NCBI RefSeq assembly: GCF_050033475.1
Contig: NZ_CP188319.1
Location: 496,001 to 560,000, forward strand
Length of the DNA: 64,000 nucleotides
Direction: 5' to 3'
From: Cetobacterium sp050033475
GTDB lineage: Bacteria > Fusobacteriota > Fusobacteriia > Fusobacteriales > Fusobacteriaceae
Part shown: positions 48,399-57,513 of the stretch, in pieces
Layout of the letters: each line of letters starts with the position of its first letter
Position numbering within the stretch: position 1 is the stretch's first letter
Program-made: the position numbers and the translations under genes
Notes under the pieces: generated by a model
Told to the model about the DNA's origin: nothing
Database searches by the model: none
Seen by the model: only the letters and a program-made list of their open reading frames with translations

Positions 48399-49598
48399 TT
48401 ATTTATTAGAAATAGATTCTACACCTGGTAAAACTTTTCCTTCTAAATACTCAAGAGAAGCTCCTCCACCAGTAGAAATATGAGAGAATTTATCTGCAAA
48501 TCCTAAACTAATTGCTGCAGCTGCAGAATCTCCTCCACCTATTATTGTTGTTGCTTCTTTTAAGTTTGCTATTGCTTCACAAACTCCTATAGTTCCCTTA
48601 GCATAACTTGGCATTTCGAATACTCCCATAGGTCCATTCCATACAACTGTTTTTGCTCCAACTAATTGATCAGCAAATAATTTAACTGTAGCAGGTCCTA
48701 CATCTAATCCCATTTCATCCTCAGGAATTTCATCTACAGATACAACTTTATGAGGTGCATCATTATTAAATTCTTTAGATATAACAGTATCTACAGGTAA
48801 TATAATTTTTCCATTAGCTTTTTCTAATAAAGATTTTGCTAACTCAACTTTATCTTCTTCAACTAATGATTTTCCTGTATTTTTTCCAAGAGCTTTGAAG
48901 AATGTGAACATCATAGCTCCACCTATTAATATTTTATCTGCTTTTACTAATAGATTTTCTATAACACCAATTTTATCAGAAACTTTAGCTCCTCCTAAAA
49001 TAGCAACTAATGGTCTCTCTGGAGCATCAACTGCTCCTCCGATAAATTTAATTTCTTTTTCCATTAGGAATCCAGCAGCTGTATTTCCTTCTCCAATATT
49101 TGCTGCTATTCCAACGTTAGAAGCGTGAGCTCTATGAGCTGTTCCAAAGGCATCATTTACAAATAAATCTCCTAAAGAAGCCCAGTATTTTCCTAACTCT
49201 GGATCATTTTTAGATTCTTTCTTTCCATCTAAATCTTCAAATCTAGTATTTTGGAACATTAAGATTTCTCCATCTTTTAATTGAGCAACAGCCTCTTCTA
49301 ACTCTGCACCTCTTGTTGCATTGATAAATTTAACTGGTTGACCTAATAATTCAGATAATCTTGCTGCAACTGGAGCAATATTTCTTTTCTCTAAATCTTC
49401 TTCAGTCTTAACTTTTCCTAAGTGAGAGAAAACAATAGCTTTTCCACCATTTTCTAAAACATATTTTATAGTTGGTAATGCTGCAACTATTCTATTTTCA
49501 TCAGTTATTTTACCATCCTTCATAGGAACATTAAAATCAACTCTCATTAATACCTTTTTACCCTTAACATTTAAATCTGTAACGATTTTCTTTGCCAT
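48399..49598 (-). CDS. pgk: phosphoglycerate kinase
   Basis: A 399-residue glycolytic enzyme: 1,3-bisphosphoglycerate plus ADP give 3-phosphoglycerate plus ATP. Visible motifs are MRVDFNVPM at the start, SHLGK, the nucleotide-binding GGAKVSDKIGV, and the hinge/ATP loop IIGGGDSAAA... STGGGASLEYLEG near the C-terminus. It follows gapA with a hairpin between, and shares its promoter. Confidence 0.99.
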   Translation of the reverse strand: MAKKIVTDLNVKGKKVLMRVDFNVPMKDGKITDENRIVAALPTIKYVLENGGKAIVFSHLGKVKTEEDLEKRNIAPVAARLSELLGQPVKFINATRGAELEEAVAQLKDGEILMFQNTRFEDLDGKKESKNDPELGKYWASLGDLFVNDAFGTAHRAHASNVGIAANIGEGNTAAGFLMEKEIKFIGGAVDAPERPLVAILGGAKVSDKIGVIENLLVKADKILIGGAMMFTFFKALGKNTGKSLVEEDKVELAKSLLEKANGKIILPVDTVISKEFNNDAPHKVVSVDEIPEDEMGLDVGPATVKLFADQLVGAKTVVWNGPMGVFEMPSYAKGTIGVCEAIANLKEATTIIGGGDSAAAAISLGFADKFSHISTGGGASLEYLEGKVLPGVESISNK

Positions 49599-49626
49599 GA
49601 AAAACCCTCCAATTCCAATATTTTTA

Positions 49627-49654
49627 AAAAAAAAGCGGAACCATAAAGTTCCGC
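49627..49654 (-). terminator. intra-operon terminator between gapA and pgk
   Basis: GCGGAAC and GTTCCGC (7 pairs, 6-base loop) followed on the minus strand by nine T. With no separate pgk promoter visible it probably reduces, rather than stops, pgk transcription. Confidence 0.8.
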
Positions 49655-49670
49655 TATTCTATTTATTCAA

Positions 49671-50678
49671 TTACTTAGATAATTCTACAAACTTCTTTAA
49701 AGTTCTGATTAATTGAGCTGTATAAGACATCTCATTGTCATACCAAGAAACTGTCTTAACTAATTGCTTATCTCCAACTGTCATAACTTTAGTTTGAGTT
49801 GCATCAAATAAAGATCCAAACTCGATTCCGATGATATCTGAAGATACTAAAGGCTCTTCAGTGTATCCGAATGACTCGTTTGCAGCAGCTTTCATAGCAG
49901 CATTGATTTCTTCTACAGTTGTATTTTTCTCTAATACTGTTACTAACTCAGTTAATGATCCAGTTATTACTGGTACTCTTTGAGCAGCTCCATCTAATTT
50001 TCCAGCTAATGCAGGGATTACTAATCCGATAGCTTTTGCAGCTCCTGTTGTATTAGGAACAATGTTTGCAGCAGCAGCTCTTGCTCTTCTTAGATCTCCT
50101 TTTCCGTGTGGAGCATCAAGTGTATTTTGGTCATTTGTATATGCATGAATTGTAGTCATTAATCCTTCTACGATTCCAAACTTGTCATTTAATACTTTAG
50201 CCATAGGTGCTAAACAGTTAGTTGTACAAGAAGCTCCTGAAATAACTGTTTCTGATCCATCAAGGATATTGTCGTTTACGTTATAAACTACAGTTTTTAA
50301 ATCTCCAGTTGCTGGTGCAGAAATAACTACTTTTTTAGCTCCTGCTTCAATGTGAGCTGATGCTTTCTCTTTAGAAGTGAAGAATCCAGTACACTCTAAT
50401 ACAACGTCTATGTTATTTTCTTTCCAAGGTAAGTTCTTAGGATCTCTTTCAGCTGTTACTTTTATGAATTTTCCATTTACTGAGAATCCACCTGCAACAA
50501 CTTCGATTGTTCCGTTGAATCTTCCTTGAGCTGAGTCATACTTAAATAAGTGAGATAATGTTGCTTCATTAGTTAAGTCGTTGATTGCTACAACTTCAAA
50601 TTCTGGGTTGTTGATCATTAATCTTAATGCTAGTCTTCCGATTCTTCCGAATCCGTTAATTGCTACTCTAACTGCCAT
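49671..50678 (-). CDS. gapA: glyceraldehyde-3-phosphate dehydrogenase
   Basis: A 335-residue NAD-dependent enzyme. The Rossmann start is VAINGFGRIGRLALR, and the catalytic cysteine is C151 in SGASCTTNCLAP. It oxidises glyceraldehyde-3-phosphate to 1,3-bisphosphoglycerate. Its codon use looks like that of highly expressed genes in this window, and the promoter has a perfect -35. Confidence 0.99.
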   Translation of the reverse strand: MAVRVAINGFGRIGRLALRLMINNPEFEVVAINDLTNEATLSHLFKYDSAQGRFNGTIEVVAGGFSVNGKFIKVTAERDPKNLPWKENNIDVVLECTGFFTSKEKASAHIEAGAKKVVISAPATGDLKTVVYNVNDNILDGSETVISGASCTTNCLAPMAKVLNDKFGIVEGLMTTIHAYTNDQNTLDAPHGKGDLRRARAAAANIVPNTTGAAKAIGLVIPALAGKLDGAAQRVPVITGSLTELVTVLEKNTTVEEINAAMKAAANESFGYTEEPLVSSDIIGIEFGSLFDATQTKVMTVGDKQLVKTVSWYDNEMSYTAQLIRTLKKFVELSK

Positions 50679-50751
50679 TGGATAAACCTCCCTAAGTTTT
50701 TATATTAATTTTATTTTTATCCTGTTTTAGAAACTTTGTTTTTCTACCTAG

Positions 50752-50780
50752 ATAATATATTATGTTTTATTTTTTGTCAA
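50752..50780 (-). promoter_or_regulatory. gapA-pgk promoter
   Basis: Minus strand TTGACA, 17-base spacer, TATTAT; here the spacer lacks the TGn extension. Confidence 0.85.
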
Positions 50781-50826
50781 ACATTCATAGAGATTTAAAA
50801 TTAATCTTTTTTTGATTAGTTTGTGA

Positions 50827-51699
50827 TTATTTTTTGATATCCAATATTTTAGTCATATCCTCTGGAAGACCTATTTCTACAGTTTTTTCTTCCATTGTTT
50901 CTACATCTGTAAAAATCAATTTATAAGAGTGTAGTAATTGCCTGTTGGCTCTTTCATCTGCTCCACCATAAAGTTCATCGCCTAAAATAGGATATCCTTC
51001 TAGAGATAAATGAGCTCTTATTTGATGAGTTCTACCTGTGAATAATTCCAATTCAACTAATGTTAAATTTTCCTCTGGAAATCTTTTTAAAACTGTAACT
51101 TTCGTTTTAGCTTCTTGCCCTCCATTTTCCACAGTCATTTCTTTTCTTCTTAAATCATCCCCTTCTTTTCCTAAGGGTCTTTCTACCATAAATTCATCTT
51201 TTTCTATTATTCCTTTTACAATAGCCTTATAAAACTTATGAACCTTTGCCTTTTCTTGTAAATAAGCCTGGGCAAATGCATTCTTTGTTACTACTACTAA
51301 ACCAGATGTATTCATATCTAATCTATTATAAAATCTTGGGGGTAAAGTTTGCCCCATTGTTTCTTGAAAATAATTGATTACTCCATTTGCTAAAGTTAAA
51401 TCTGCTTTTTTAGTAGTAGGATGTACTAAAATAAATGGAGGTTTATCTAAAATAAGAAGATTTTTATCCTCATAGGCTATTTTTAAATCCATTTTTATAG
51501 ATCTGATTCCTGTTTCTTTCAATTGTTCCTTAATTAAAAGTCTATTCAACTTTTTTATTTTTTTACTTGCTTTTACTTTTTTACCATTTAAATATATTTC
51601 TAGATTTCTTATACCTCTTCCAGAATATCCTTTAACTTCTTTCAAGTATTGACCTACTGTGTAATTATTATATTCTGGTTCTATTATAAATTTTTTCAT
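50827..51699 (-). CDS. RluA-family pseudouridine synthase
   Basis: A 290-residue protein: an S4-like N-terminal RNA-binding region (residues about 10-65, SGRGIRNLEIYLNGKKV), then the catalytic domain with RLDMNTSGLVVVTKN containing the essential aspartate, and FTGRTHQIRAHLSLEGYPILGDELYGG. It modifies uridines in 23S rRNA or tRNA; which site cannot be told (RluD/YlyB-like). Start at 51699, where GAGGTG lies 4 bases upstream. Confidence 0.92.
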   Translation of the reverse strand: MKKFIIEPEYNNYTVGQYLKEVKGYSGRGIRNLEIYLNGKKVKASKKIKKLNRLLIKEQLKETGIRSIKMDLKIAYEDKNLLILDKPPFILVHPTTKKADLTLANGVINYFQETMGQTLPPRFYNRLDMNTSGLVVVTKNAFAQAYLQEKAKVHKFYKAIVKGIIEKDEFMVERPLGKEGDDLRRKEMTVENGGQEAKTKVTVLKRFPEENLTLVELELFTGRTHQIRAHLSLEGYPILGDELYGGADERANRQLLHSYKLIFTDVETMEEKTVEIGLPEDMTKILDIKK

Positions 51700-51728
51700 C
51701 AAACACCTCATATTTTTTTATACTTTTA

Positions 51729-51757
51729 ATTATACCTAAAAATTCAATTAAATTCAA
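51729..51757 (-). promoter_or_regulatory. promoter of the RluA-family gene
   Basis: Minus strand TTGAAT, 17-base spacer, TATAAT, about 30 bases before the start codon. Confidence 0.7.
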
Positions 51758-51868
51758 AAATTACCTGAGAAATATTCATTTTATTTATATAAATTGAACG
51801 CTAAGATTTTTTTGTTAATTTTTGATACTTTTTTGTGCAAAAATAAACACTTATTAGATATTTACTTT

Positions 51869-51896
51869 TTGACCGCCCTGAGGTAATAATTATATT
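51869..51896 (+). promoter_or_regulatory. probable asrABC operon promoter
   Basis: TTGACC, 16-base spacer, TATATT, with the start point about 25 bases before the ribosome site. The 218-base divergent gap also holds AACACTT and AAGTGTT half-sites flanking this promoter; no regulator could be assigned. Confidence 0.55.
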
Positions 51897-51929
51897 GAAC
51901 CAAAATTCAAGTGTTATCAAGGAGGAAAA

Positions 51930-52967
51930 ATGGGATACATCGGTACATGGGAAAATTTTCAAAGTCTAGTTGAAAAACTTAGCACTACTTATAAAATCTA
52001 TGGTCCAAAGAGATTTCCTAAACAAGGAAGATACTCTGATACAGATATTGTTAGATATAGTAGACTACAATCCGCTGAGGAATTAGTTTATGAGGAGAAA
52101 TCTGATTATTCAGCTAAGGAAGTTTTTAGTCCTTTAACAGAAACTGTACTTTACTTTACAGATGGAGACTATAGAGAAAGTAAAGTTGTTGATGATAGAC
52201 CTATGCTTATTTTCGCGAGAGCATGTGATATTCATGCTATAAAAAGATATGATGATATTTACTTAAAAAATGGGGGATTTGTGGACCCTTATTTCAAAAG
52301 AATGAGAGATAAAATTAAATTTATATTAATGGAGTGTCCTTCTAAGGGATGGGATACTTGTTTCTGTTCTTCTATGGGAACTGGAGAGGCAGATGAATAT
52401 GCCTTTGGTGTAAAATTTAACGGAGATTCAGTTTCTTTTGAACTAAAAGACGAAGAACTTACTGAATATTTCCAAAATTTAGAAACTACAGATTTTAAAG
52501 TAACTCCTGTTACTGAAAACCTTAGAGTTGTTGAAGTGCCAGAAATTCCAAATAAAGATATTCAACAACAAATTAAATCTTTAGAAATGTGGAAAGAATT
52601 TGATAAGAGATGTTTAATGTGTGGTAGCTGTACTGTTTCTTGTCCGACTTGTACTTGCTTCACAACTTATGATATGAATTATACACCTGATAGTGATGCT
52701 GGAGAGCGTAGAAGAATAACTGCTTCTTGTCATGTGGATGGATTCACTGATATGGCTGGAGGTCATTCTTTCAGAAAAAATGGTGGAGAGAGAATGAGAT
52801 TTAAAGTTATGCATAAGGTTCATGACCATAAGAAAAGATTTAAAGAACATAACATGTGTGTAGGATGCGGTAGATGTGATGATAAATGTCCTGTATTTAT
52901 TTCGTTCTCAACAACTGTAAATAAACTTACAAAAGAAGTTAAAAAACTTGTAGGAGGATCTAACTAA
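51930..52967 (+). CDS. asrA: anaerobic sulfite reductase subunit A
   Basis: A 345-residue iron-sulfur protein of the AsrA type. An N-terminal region of about 200 residues is followed by two ferredoxin-like cluster sites: CLMCGSCTVSCPTC (residues about 229-242) and CVGCGRCDDKCP (residues about 310-321). It passes electrons to the AsrB/AsrC part of the cytoplasmic NADH-linked sulfite reductase. The stop codon overlaps the asrB ATG by one base (TAATG). AGGAGG lies 6 bases before the ATG. Confidence 0.95.
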   Translation: MGYIGTWENFQSLVEKLSTTYKIYGPKRFPKQGRYSDTDIVRYSRLQSAEELVYEEKSDYSAKEVFSPLTETVLYFTDGDYRESKVVDDRPMLIFARACDIHAIKRYDDIYLKNGGFVDPYFKRMRDKIKFILMECPSKGWDTCFCSSMGTGEADEYAFGVKFNGDSVSFELKDEELTEYFQNLETTDFKVTPVTENLRVVEVPEIPNKDIQQQIKSLEMWKEFDKRCLMCGSCTVSCPTCTCFTTYDMNYTPDSDAGERRRITASCHVDGFTDMAGGHSFRKNGGERMRFKVMHKVHDHKKRFKEHNMCVGCGRCDDKCPVFISFSTTVNKLTKEVKKLVGGSN

Positions 52968-53779
52968 TGGAAAATATAATTATGCCTGCACCTTACAAAA
53001 TACTAAAAGTTACTAAAATGACTGATATAGAATATTTATTCCGTGTTGAATATCCAAATGCTAAGAATGTAAACTTTGGTGAATTTATGCAACTTTCACT
53101 TCCACAAGTTGGAGAATGCCCAATTTCTATAACTGAGTTTTCTGCTGAGGAAGGATGGTTAGAATTTTTAATCAGAAAAGTTGGTATTGTTACTGACAAA
53201 ATTTTCCAATTACAACCTGGAGATATTATGCCTATGAGAGGTCCCTATGGAAATGGATTTAACTTTGATAATTTCAAAGATAAAAATCTAGTTATTGTTG
53301 CTGGGGGATCAGGTCTAGCTCCTGTTAGATCTTTAATAAGTTATATTGAAAAAAATCCTAATTCTGTAAAATCTTTAGAATTACTTTTTGGATTTAAAGA
53401 TAGTAACTCTATCTTATTTAAAGATGAAGTTTTAAGATGGAGAAAAGAATTCCCTATGATTTTAACTGTTGATAAAGGTTGTGGCCTTGATGGAGAATGT
53501 GTTGGTTTAGTTACAGAATATGTTCCACAATTAAAATTATTAAAAGATAATCAATTGGATGACTTTGAAGTTGTTATTGTTGGACCTCCTAATATGATGA
53601 AATATACAGCCATAGAGTTTGAAAAACTAGGAGTTAATTCAGACAATATCTGGATATCCTTCGAAAGAAAAATGTCTTGTGCAGTTGGAAAATGTGGACA
53701 CTGTAGAGTTGATGAGACTTATGTTTGTTTAGAAGGACCTGTTTTTAACTATACTCAAGGAAAATATTTAGTAGACTAG
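52967..53779 (+). CDS. asrB: anaerobic sulfite reductase subunit B (flavin/NADH subunit)
   Basis: A 270-residue ferredoxin-reductase-like protein: an FAD-binding barrel (residues about 10-100, MRGPYGNGFNF), a NAD-binding domain (VAGGSGLAPVRSLI), and a C-terminal 2Fe-2S site with cysteines in MSCAVGKCGHCRV and VCLEGP. It takes electrons from NADH for sulfite reduction. The strong AGGAGG site lies within the end of asrA. Confidence 0.96.
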   Translation: MENIIMPAPYKILKVTKMTDIEYLFRVEYPNAKNVNFGEFMQLSLPQVGECPISITEFSAEEGWLEFLIRKVGIVTDKIFQLQPGDIMPMRGPYGNGFNFDNFKDKNLVIVAGGSGLAPVRSLISYIEKNPNSVKSLELLFGFKDSNSILFKDEVLRWRKEFPMILTVDKGCGLDGECVGLVTEYVPQLKLLKDNQLDDFEVVIVGPPNMMKYTAIEFEKLGVNSDNIWISFERKMSCAVGKCGHCRVDETYVCLEGPVFNYTQGKYLVD

Positions 53780-53790
53780 GAGGAGTAAAT

Positions 53791-54843
53791 ATGAATCACG
53801 ATATCAATATAACAAAACTTAAATTAAACTGTTTCCGTCAATCAAAGGTACCAGGTGAATTCATGGTTCAACTTCGTGTTCCTGGTGGATTAATTGATGC
53901 TAAATATCTTGCTGTTATTCAACACATTGCTGAAACTTGGGGAAATGGGACTTTCCATATGGGTATGAGACAAACTCTTAATGCTCCAGGTATTAAATAT
54001 GAAAATATTCCTGCTGTTAATGAATATCTTGAAGCTTATATGAGAGATATTGAAGTAGAAATGTGTGATGTTGATATGGATGTTGATAAAAATGGATATC
54101 CTACAATTGGAGCTAGAAATATAATGGCTTGTATTGGAAATTCTCACTGTGTTAAAGCTAATGCCAATACATGGGAATTAGCAAGAAAACTTGAAAGAGA
54201 AATTTTCCCAAGTCACTACCATATAAAAATGGCTATAGCTGGTTGTCCTAACGACTGTGCTAAGGCTCATTTCAATGATTTTGGTATTATCGGGGTTACT
54301 AAACCTATATATTTAAAAGATAGATGTATCGGTTGTGGAAGATGTGTTAAAGTTTGTGATCACTCTGCTACAAGAGTTTTATCCCTAGTTAACCATAAAA
54401 TCGAAAAGGACACTTGTTGTTGCGTAGGATGTGGAGAATGTGTTGAAGCTTGTCCTGCATCAGCTTGGGTTAGACCAGAGAAAAAATTATACAGAGTTAT
54501 TATCGGTGGAAGAACTGGTAAACAATATCCTAGAATGGGTAAAATGTTCTTAAACTGGGTAACTGAAGATGTTATAATCGGCGTTATTAAAAACTGGCAA
54601 AATTTCTCTGCCAATGTTTTACATCACAAACCTGTTTATATCCATGGAGGTCACTTAATTGACAGAGCTGGATACCAGAAATTTAAAGAGATGATTTTAG
54701 AAGGAGTAGAATTAAATCCTGAGGCACAAGTAGCACAAAGAATCCTTTGGGCTGAAACTGAGTATAGAGCAAACATAAATGTTAAACCTCTATCTCAACA
54801 TCCAAGTGCTGGAGAGCCATATACTATTTCAGATAAAAAATAA
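53791..54843 (+). CDS. asrC: anaerobic sulfite reductase subunit C (siroheme catalytic subunit)
   Basis: A 350-residue catalytic subunit. Siroheme/4Fe-4S ligands lie in CIGNSHC (about residue 112) and CPNDCAKAHFNDFGIIG (about residue 152); an inserted two-cluster ferredoxin domain follows (CIGCGRCVKVCDH and CCVGCGECVEACP, residues about 178-226). It reduces sulfite to sulfide. It needs siroheme, whose biosynthetic operon starts about 2.7 kb downstream. Confidence 0.97.
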   Translation: MNHDINITKLKLNCFRQSKVPGEFMVQLRVPGGLIDAKYLAVIQHIAETWGNGTFHMGMRQTLNAPGIKYENIPAVNEYLEAYMRDIEVEMCDVDMDVDKNGYPTIGARNIMACIGNSHCVKANANTWELARKLEREIFPSHYHIKMAIAGCPNDCAKAHFNDFGIIGVTKPIYLKDRCIGCGRCVKVCDHSATRVLSLVNHKIEKDTCCCVGCGECVEACPASAWVRPEKKLYRVIIGGRTGKQYPRMGKMFLNWVTEDVIIGVIKNWQNFSANVLHHKPVYIHGGHLIDRAGYQKFKEMILEGVELNPEAQVAQRILWAETEYRANINVKPLSQHPSAGEPYTISDKK

Positions 54844-54874
54844 TCATTAAATTAAATATTTGGAGGAATTTTTA

Positions 54875-56632
54875 ATGGAGAAGTGTAATATTGAAAAGAA
54901 AAATTTAAAGGAACAATTTTTAGACCTTTTCAAATTTGAAGATTATTGGAGTATTCTACTAGCAACTCTTATACTTATATTTTCTCTAATTACCTTCTTT
55001 TTAGTAAAACCAGATAACCTGAATTCAATGATTGCAAAGCAAAATGACATAATGGTGGAGGAGTCTTTAAAGGCTCCTTTTAAAACCGTTACTTGGCATG
55101 AAGCACAAATTGCAAAAAATAAATTAAATATATCTAATAATTTTATTAATTCTATTAAAAGTGTTTTAGATAAACCTAAAAGTTGGGTTAATAATCCTAT
55201 GGAATCAATAATACTTACAGAAAAAGGAGCCGCTGCCAAGGGACTTCCTTATAAAGAAAAGTATGAAAAGGCTTTACAAAATTCTCAAATGAAAAAAACA
55301 GAGGCTTTAGCTTTGGAAAAAATGGCACAGGACCATGGATTTAACAATCCACAACTTAATCAAGAGGCTATTGGAGCCATCGATGGATGGTTAGATTCAA
55401 TCTCTGTGGCAGATAAATTAAAAAGCAAAGCTATTGTAAAACCATATAATCATTTGCCTACTTTAGCTATTTTAGGTATTTTTATTTGCCTATATTTTTC
55501 TATGGGTATGAAAAAAATGGGAAGATCTACAGGGAATTTTTTCAAAGGATTTCCTTGTGTATTTGCTCTTAGTATTTTAGCTTATTTACTTGGAGCCCAG
55601 GTTACCATGAAAGCTTGGGGACTAGAATATGTTTTCTGGGGATTAGTATTAGGACTTATTATTAGTAATACAATCGGAACTCCTAAGGTAGTTTTAGAAG
55701 CGGCTCAAACTGAATACTATATTAAAACTGGTTTAATTTTATTAGGATCTACTGTTTTAATTAATAAAGTTTTATTAATTGGTATTCCTGGTATATTTGT
55801 AACTTGGGTTGTTACTCCTGTTGTTCTTGTTTTAACATTTACTTTTGGAGATAAAATTATTAAAATGGAATCTAAAAGTTTAAATATGGTTATGTCTGCA
55901 GATATGTCTGTTAGTGGAGTTTCTGCTGCAATTGCTGCTGCTGCTGCATGTAAGGCTAAAAAAGAGGAGTTAACTCTTTCTGTAGGGATTTCTATTATGT
56001 TTACAGCTTTTATGATGATTGCTATGCCAATGATTATAAAAAAAATAGGAATGGATCCTGTTTTAGGTGGAGCTTGGATAGGGGGAACTATTGACTCTAC
56101 AGGGGCCGTTGTTGCTGCTGGAGAATATTTAGGCCCTGTTGCTAGAGATGTGGCCGCTACTATAAAAATGATTCAAAATGTAATCATTGGAGTTATGGCT
56201 CTAGGAGTAGCTGCTTATTGGTCATTAAAAGTTGATACTTCTATGGCTAAAGAATCGGATTTTTCCTTTAAAGGTTCTTTACAAGAAATATGGAAAAGAT
56301 TCCCTAAATTTATTTTAGGATTTATTGGAGCTTCAATATTATTTTCTGGAATCTATAGTTTACTAGGAACTGAAGTTTCTAAGATAATTATTGATAAAGG
56401 TGTAGTTAAAGCTATCGTATCCCCTTTACAGGGATGGTTGTTCTGTTTAGCCTTTACAAGTATTGGACTATCTACTAATTTTGCAGCTCTAGGGAAACAT
56501 TTCAAAGGTGGAAAACCTATTATTTTATATTTAGTTGGTAAAGTTATAAATTTATCAGTTACCTTTGCAATGGCTTATGTTATGTTCCATATAGCTTTCC
56601 CTGAAATTACTAAGTCACTTATGGATTTATAG
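54875..56632 (+). CDS. UPF0324 (YeiH-like) putative anion exporter with a long N-terminal extension
   Basis: About 585 residues. Residues from about 195 onward form a typical UPF0324/YeiH membrane domain with eleven or so hydrophobic segments and the GGAWIGGTIDSTGAVVAAG signature. Before it are one membrane segment (about 26-44) and a 150-residue soluble, lysine-rich region with no motif I know. Most family members are near 350 residues. Members are called putative sulfate exporters without firm proof. Position 31 bases after asrC suggests moving sulfite, sulfate or sulfide. Start at 54875, 8 bases after GGAGG. Confidence 0.82.
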   Translation: MEKCNIEKKNLKEQFLDLFKFEDYWSILLATLILIFSLITFFLVKPDNLNSMIAKQNDIMVEESLKAPFKTVTWHEAQIAKNKLNISNNFINSIKSVLDKPKSWVNNPMESIILTEKGAAAKGLPYKEKYEKALQNSQMKKTEALALEKMAQDHGFNNPQLNQEAIGAIDGWLDSISVADKLKSKAIVKPYNHLPTLAILGIFICLYFSMGMKKMGRSTGNFFKGFPCVFALSILAYLLGAQVTMKAWGLEYVFWGLVLGLIISNTIGTPKVVLEAAQTEYYIKTGLILLGSTVLINKVLLIGIPGIFVTWVVTPVVLVLTFTFGDKIIKMESKSLNMVMSADMSVSGVSAAIAAAAACKAKKEELTLSVGISIMFTAFMMIAMPMIIKKIGMDPVLGGAWIGGTIDSTGAVVAAGEYLGPVARDVAATIKMIQNVIIGVMALGVAAYWSLKVDTSMAKESDFSFKGSLQEIWKRFPKFILGFIGASILFSGIYSLLGTEVSKIIIDKGVVKAIVSPLQGWLFCLAFTSIGLSTNFAALGKHFKGGKPIILYLVGKVINLSVTFAMAYVMFHIAFPEITKSLMDL

Positions 56633-56641
56633 GTGAATTTT

Positions 56642-56875
56642 ATGAAAAAAAAATTTAAAGGGATTTTTTACTTATTTTTAAGCTTTTACGGAATATATTT
56701 CTCTTATAGTTTTTTTCTACCATATTTAGATAAAAGTCTTGGATTTGTAGAGGCTCGAAATATACTTATTGAAGAAAAAATTGAGGCTGGTGCATGGTAT
56801 TATATCTTTGTAGATAAGGTTGAAAATAGTTCTGAAAATGTTAGAAACTCTTTAGAATATTTTCTAGGTGATTAA
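56642..56875 (+). CDS. small one-span membrane protein, unrecognised
   Basis: A 77-residue protein starting at 56642, 6 bases after AGGTG. Residues about 7-27 are hydrophobic and aromatic (IFYLFLSFYGIYFSYSFFLP), followed by an acidic tail with LIEEKIEAGAWYYIFVDKVENS. I do not recognise a family. It lies 9 bases after the UPF0324 transporter and the next gene starts one base after its stop, so it is part of the asr operon. Confidence 0.6.
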   Translation: MKKKFKGIFYLFLSFYGIYFSYSFFLPYLDKSLGFVEARNILIEEKIEAGAWYYIFVDKVENSSENVRNSLEYFLGD

Positions 56876-56876
56876 T

Positions 56877-57359
56877 ATGACTGAAAAAATATTTATAGAA
56901 CTTGAAAAACATCATAGAAAAAGAGCTCTAGCAATTGGTAAAAAATTAATAAGTAAACCTAAATTTTCTCCTTTTATCTTATTTTTTCCCTTCATTTTAA
57001 TTCCATATTATTATGAATTGAAGAAATATGAAAATTCCTTGAGAATTTTTGTTGAGGAGTTTCTATTTACTAAAAAAATTGCTTTAGAACTTTTAAAAAA
57101 TGATATTAGGGAAGAGAATCTTCCTAATATTATTCAAGAAAAAATTTTTAAGGATGATTTATATAAAGATATATACATATTTCAAGAAAAAGAAATTATA
57201 GAAATTTTTAAAAATAAAGGATTGACCAACTATGATATAATAGAGACAGAAATTAAAATTATACAAATTTCAAGAGAAATTTGTAATTTAAAAGATGCCT
57301 CATTAGAGTTTAGTTGTAAATTAGAGCATATTCTAAGGGCTGAGTTATCAGCCCTTTAA
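56877..57359 (+). CDS. small membrane protein of the asr operon, unrecognised
   Basis: A 160-residue protein starting at the ATG at 56877 after AGGTG. A basic N-terminus (EKHHRKRALAIGKKLI) precedes one hydrophobic segment (residues about 31-48, FILFFPFILIPYYYEL); the remainder is charged and helical with no motif known to me. It is the last gene before a hairpin that overlaps its stop codon. Co-transcription with asrABC and the transporter is its only functional clue. Confidence 0.6.
   Translation: MTEKIFIELEKHHRKRALAIGKKLISKPKFSPFILFFPFILIPYYYELKKYENSLRIFVEEFLFTKKIALELLKNDIREENLPNIIQEKIFKDDLYKDIYIFQEKEIIEIFKNKGLTNYDIIETEIKIIQISREICNLKDASLEFSCKLEHILRAELSAL
57335..57356 (+). terminator. hairpin overlapping the end of the asr operon
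   Basis: AAGGGCTGA and TCAGCCCTT (9 pairs, 4-base loop) ending one base before the stop codon; the downstream tract is T-rich but interrupted, so strength is uncertain. Confidence 0.65.
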
Positions 57360-57429
57360 TAATTTATAATATATATTTTTACTATATCTTTCATCAATTT
57401 TTTTACCGAAATTTATATACAAAATTTAC

Positions 57430-57458
57430 TTACTTTTCGTTTAAAAAAGTAATATAAT
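57430..57458 (+). promoter_or_regulatory. probable hem operon promoter
   Basis: TTACTT, 17-base spacer, TATAAT. The -10 is perfect, the -35 weak. It overlaps an upstream in-frame ATG of hemA, which argues for the downstream start at 57514. Confidence 0.6.
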
Positions 57459-57513
57459 GGTTAGAGAGTTTCTGTATTCAATCATTTATTTTAATTTTAG
57501 AGAGGGAATTGCT

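Noticed and set aside
51820..51860. Possible Rex or CRP-like operator (TTTTTGTGCAAAAATAAACAC region) before asrA
   Set aside because: The two halves do not form the required symmetric sites; the A/T-rich background makes such partial matches common.
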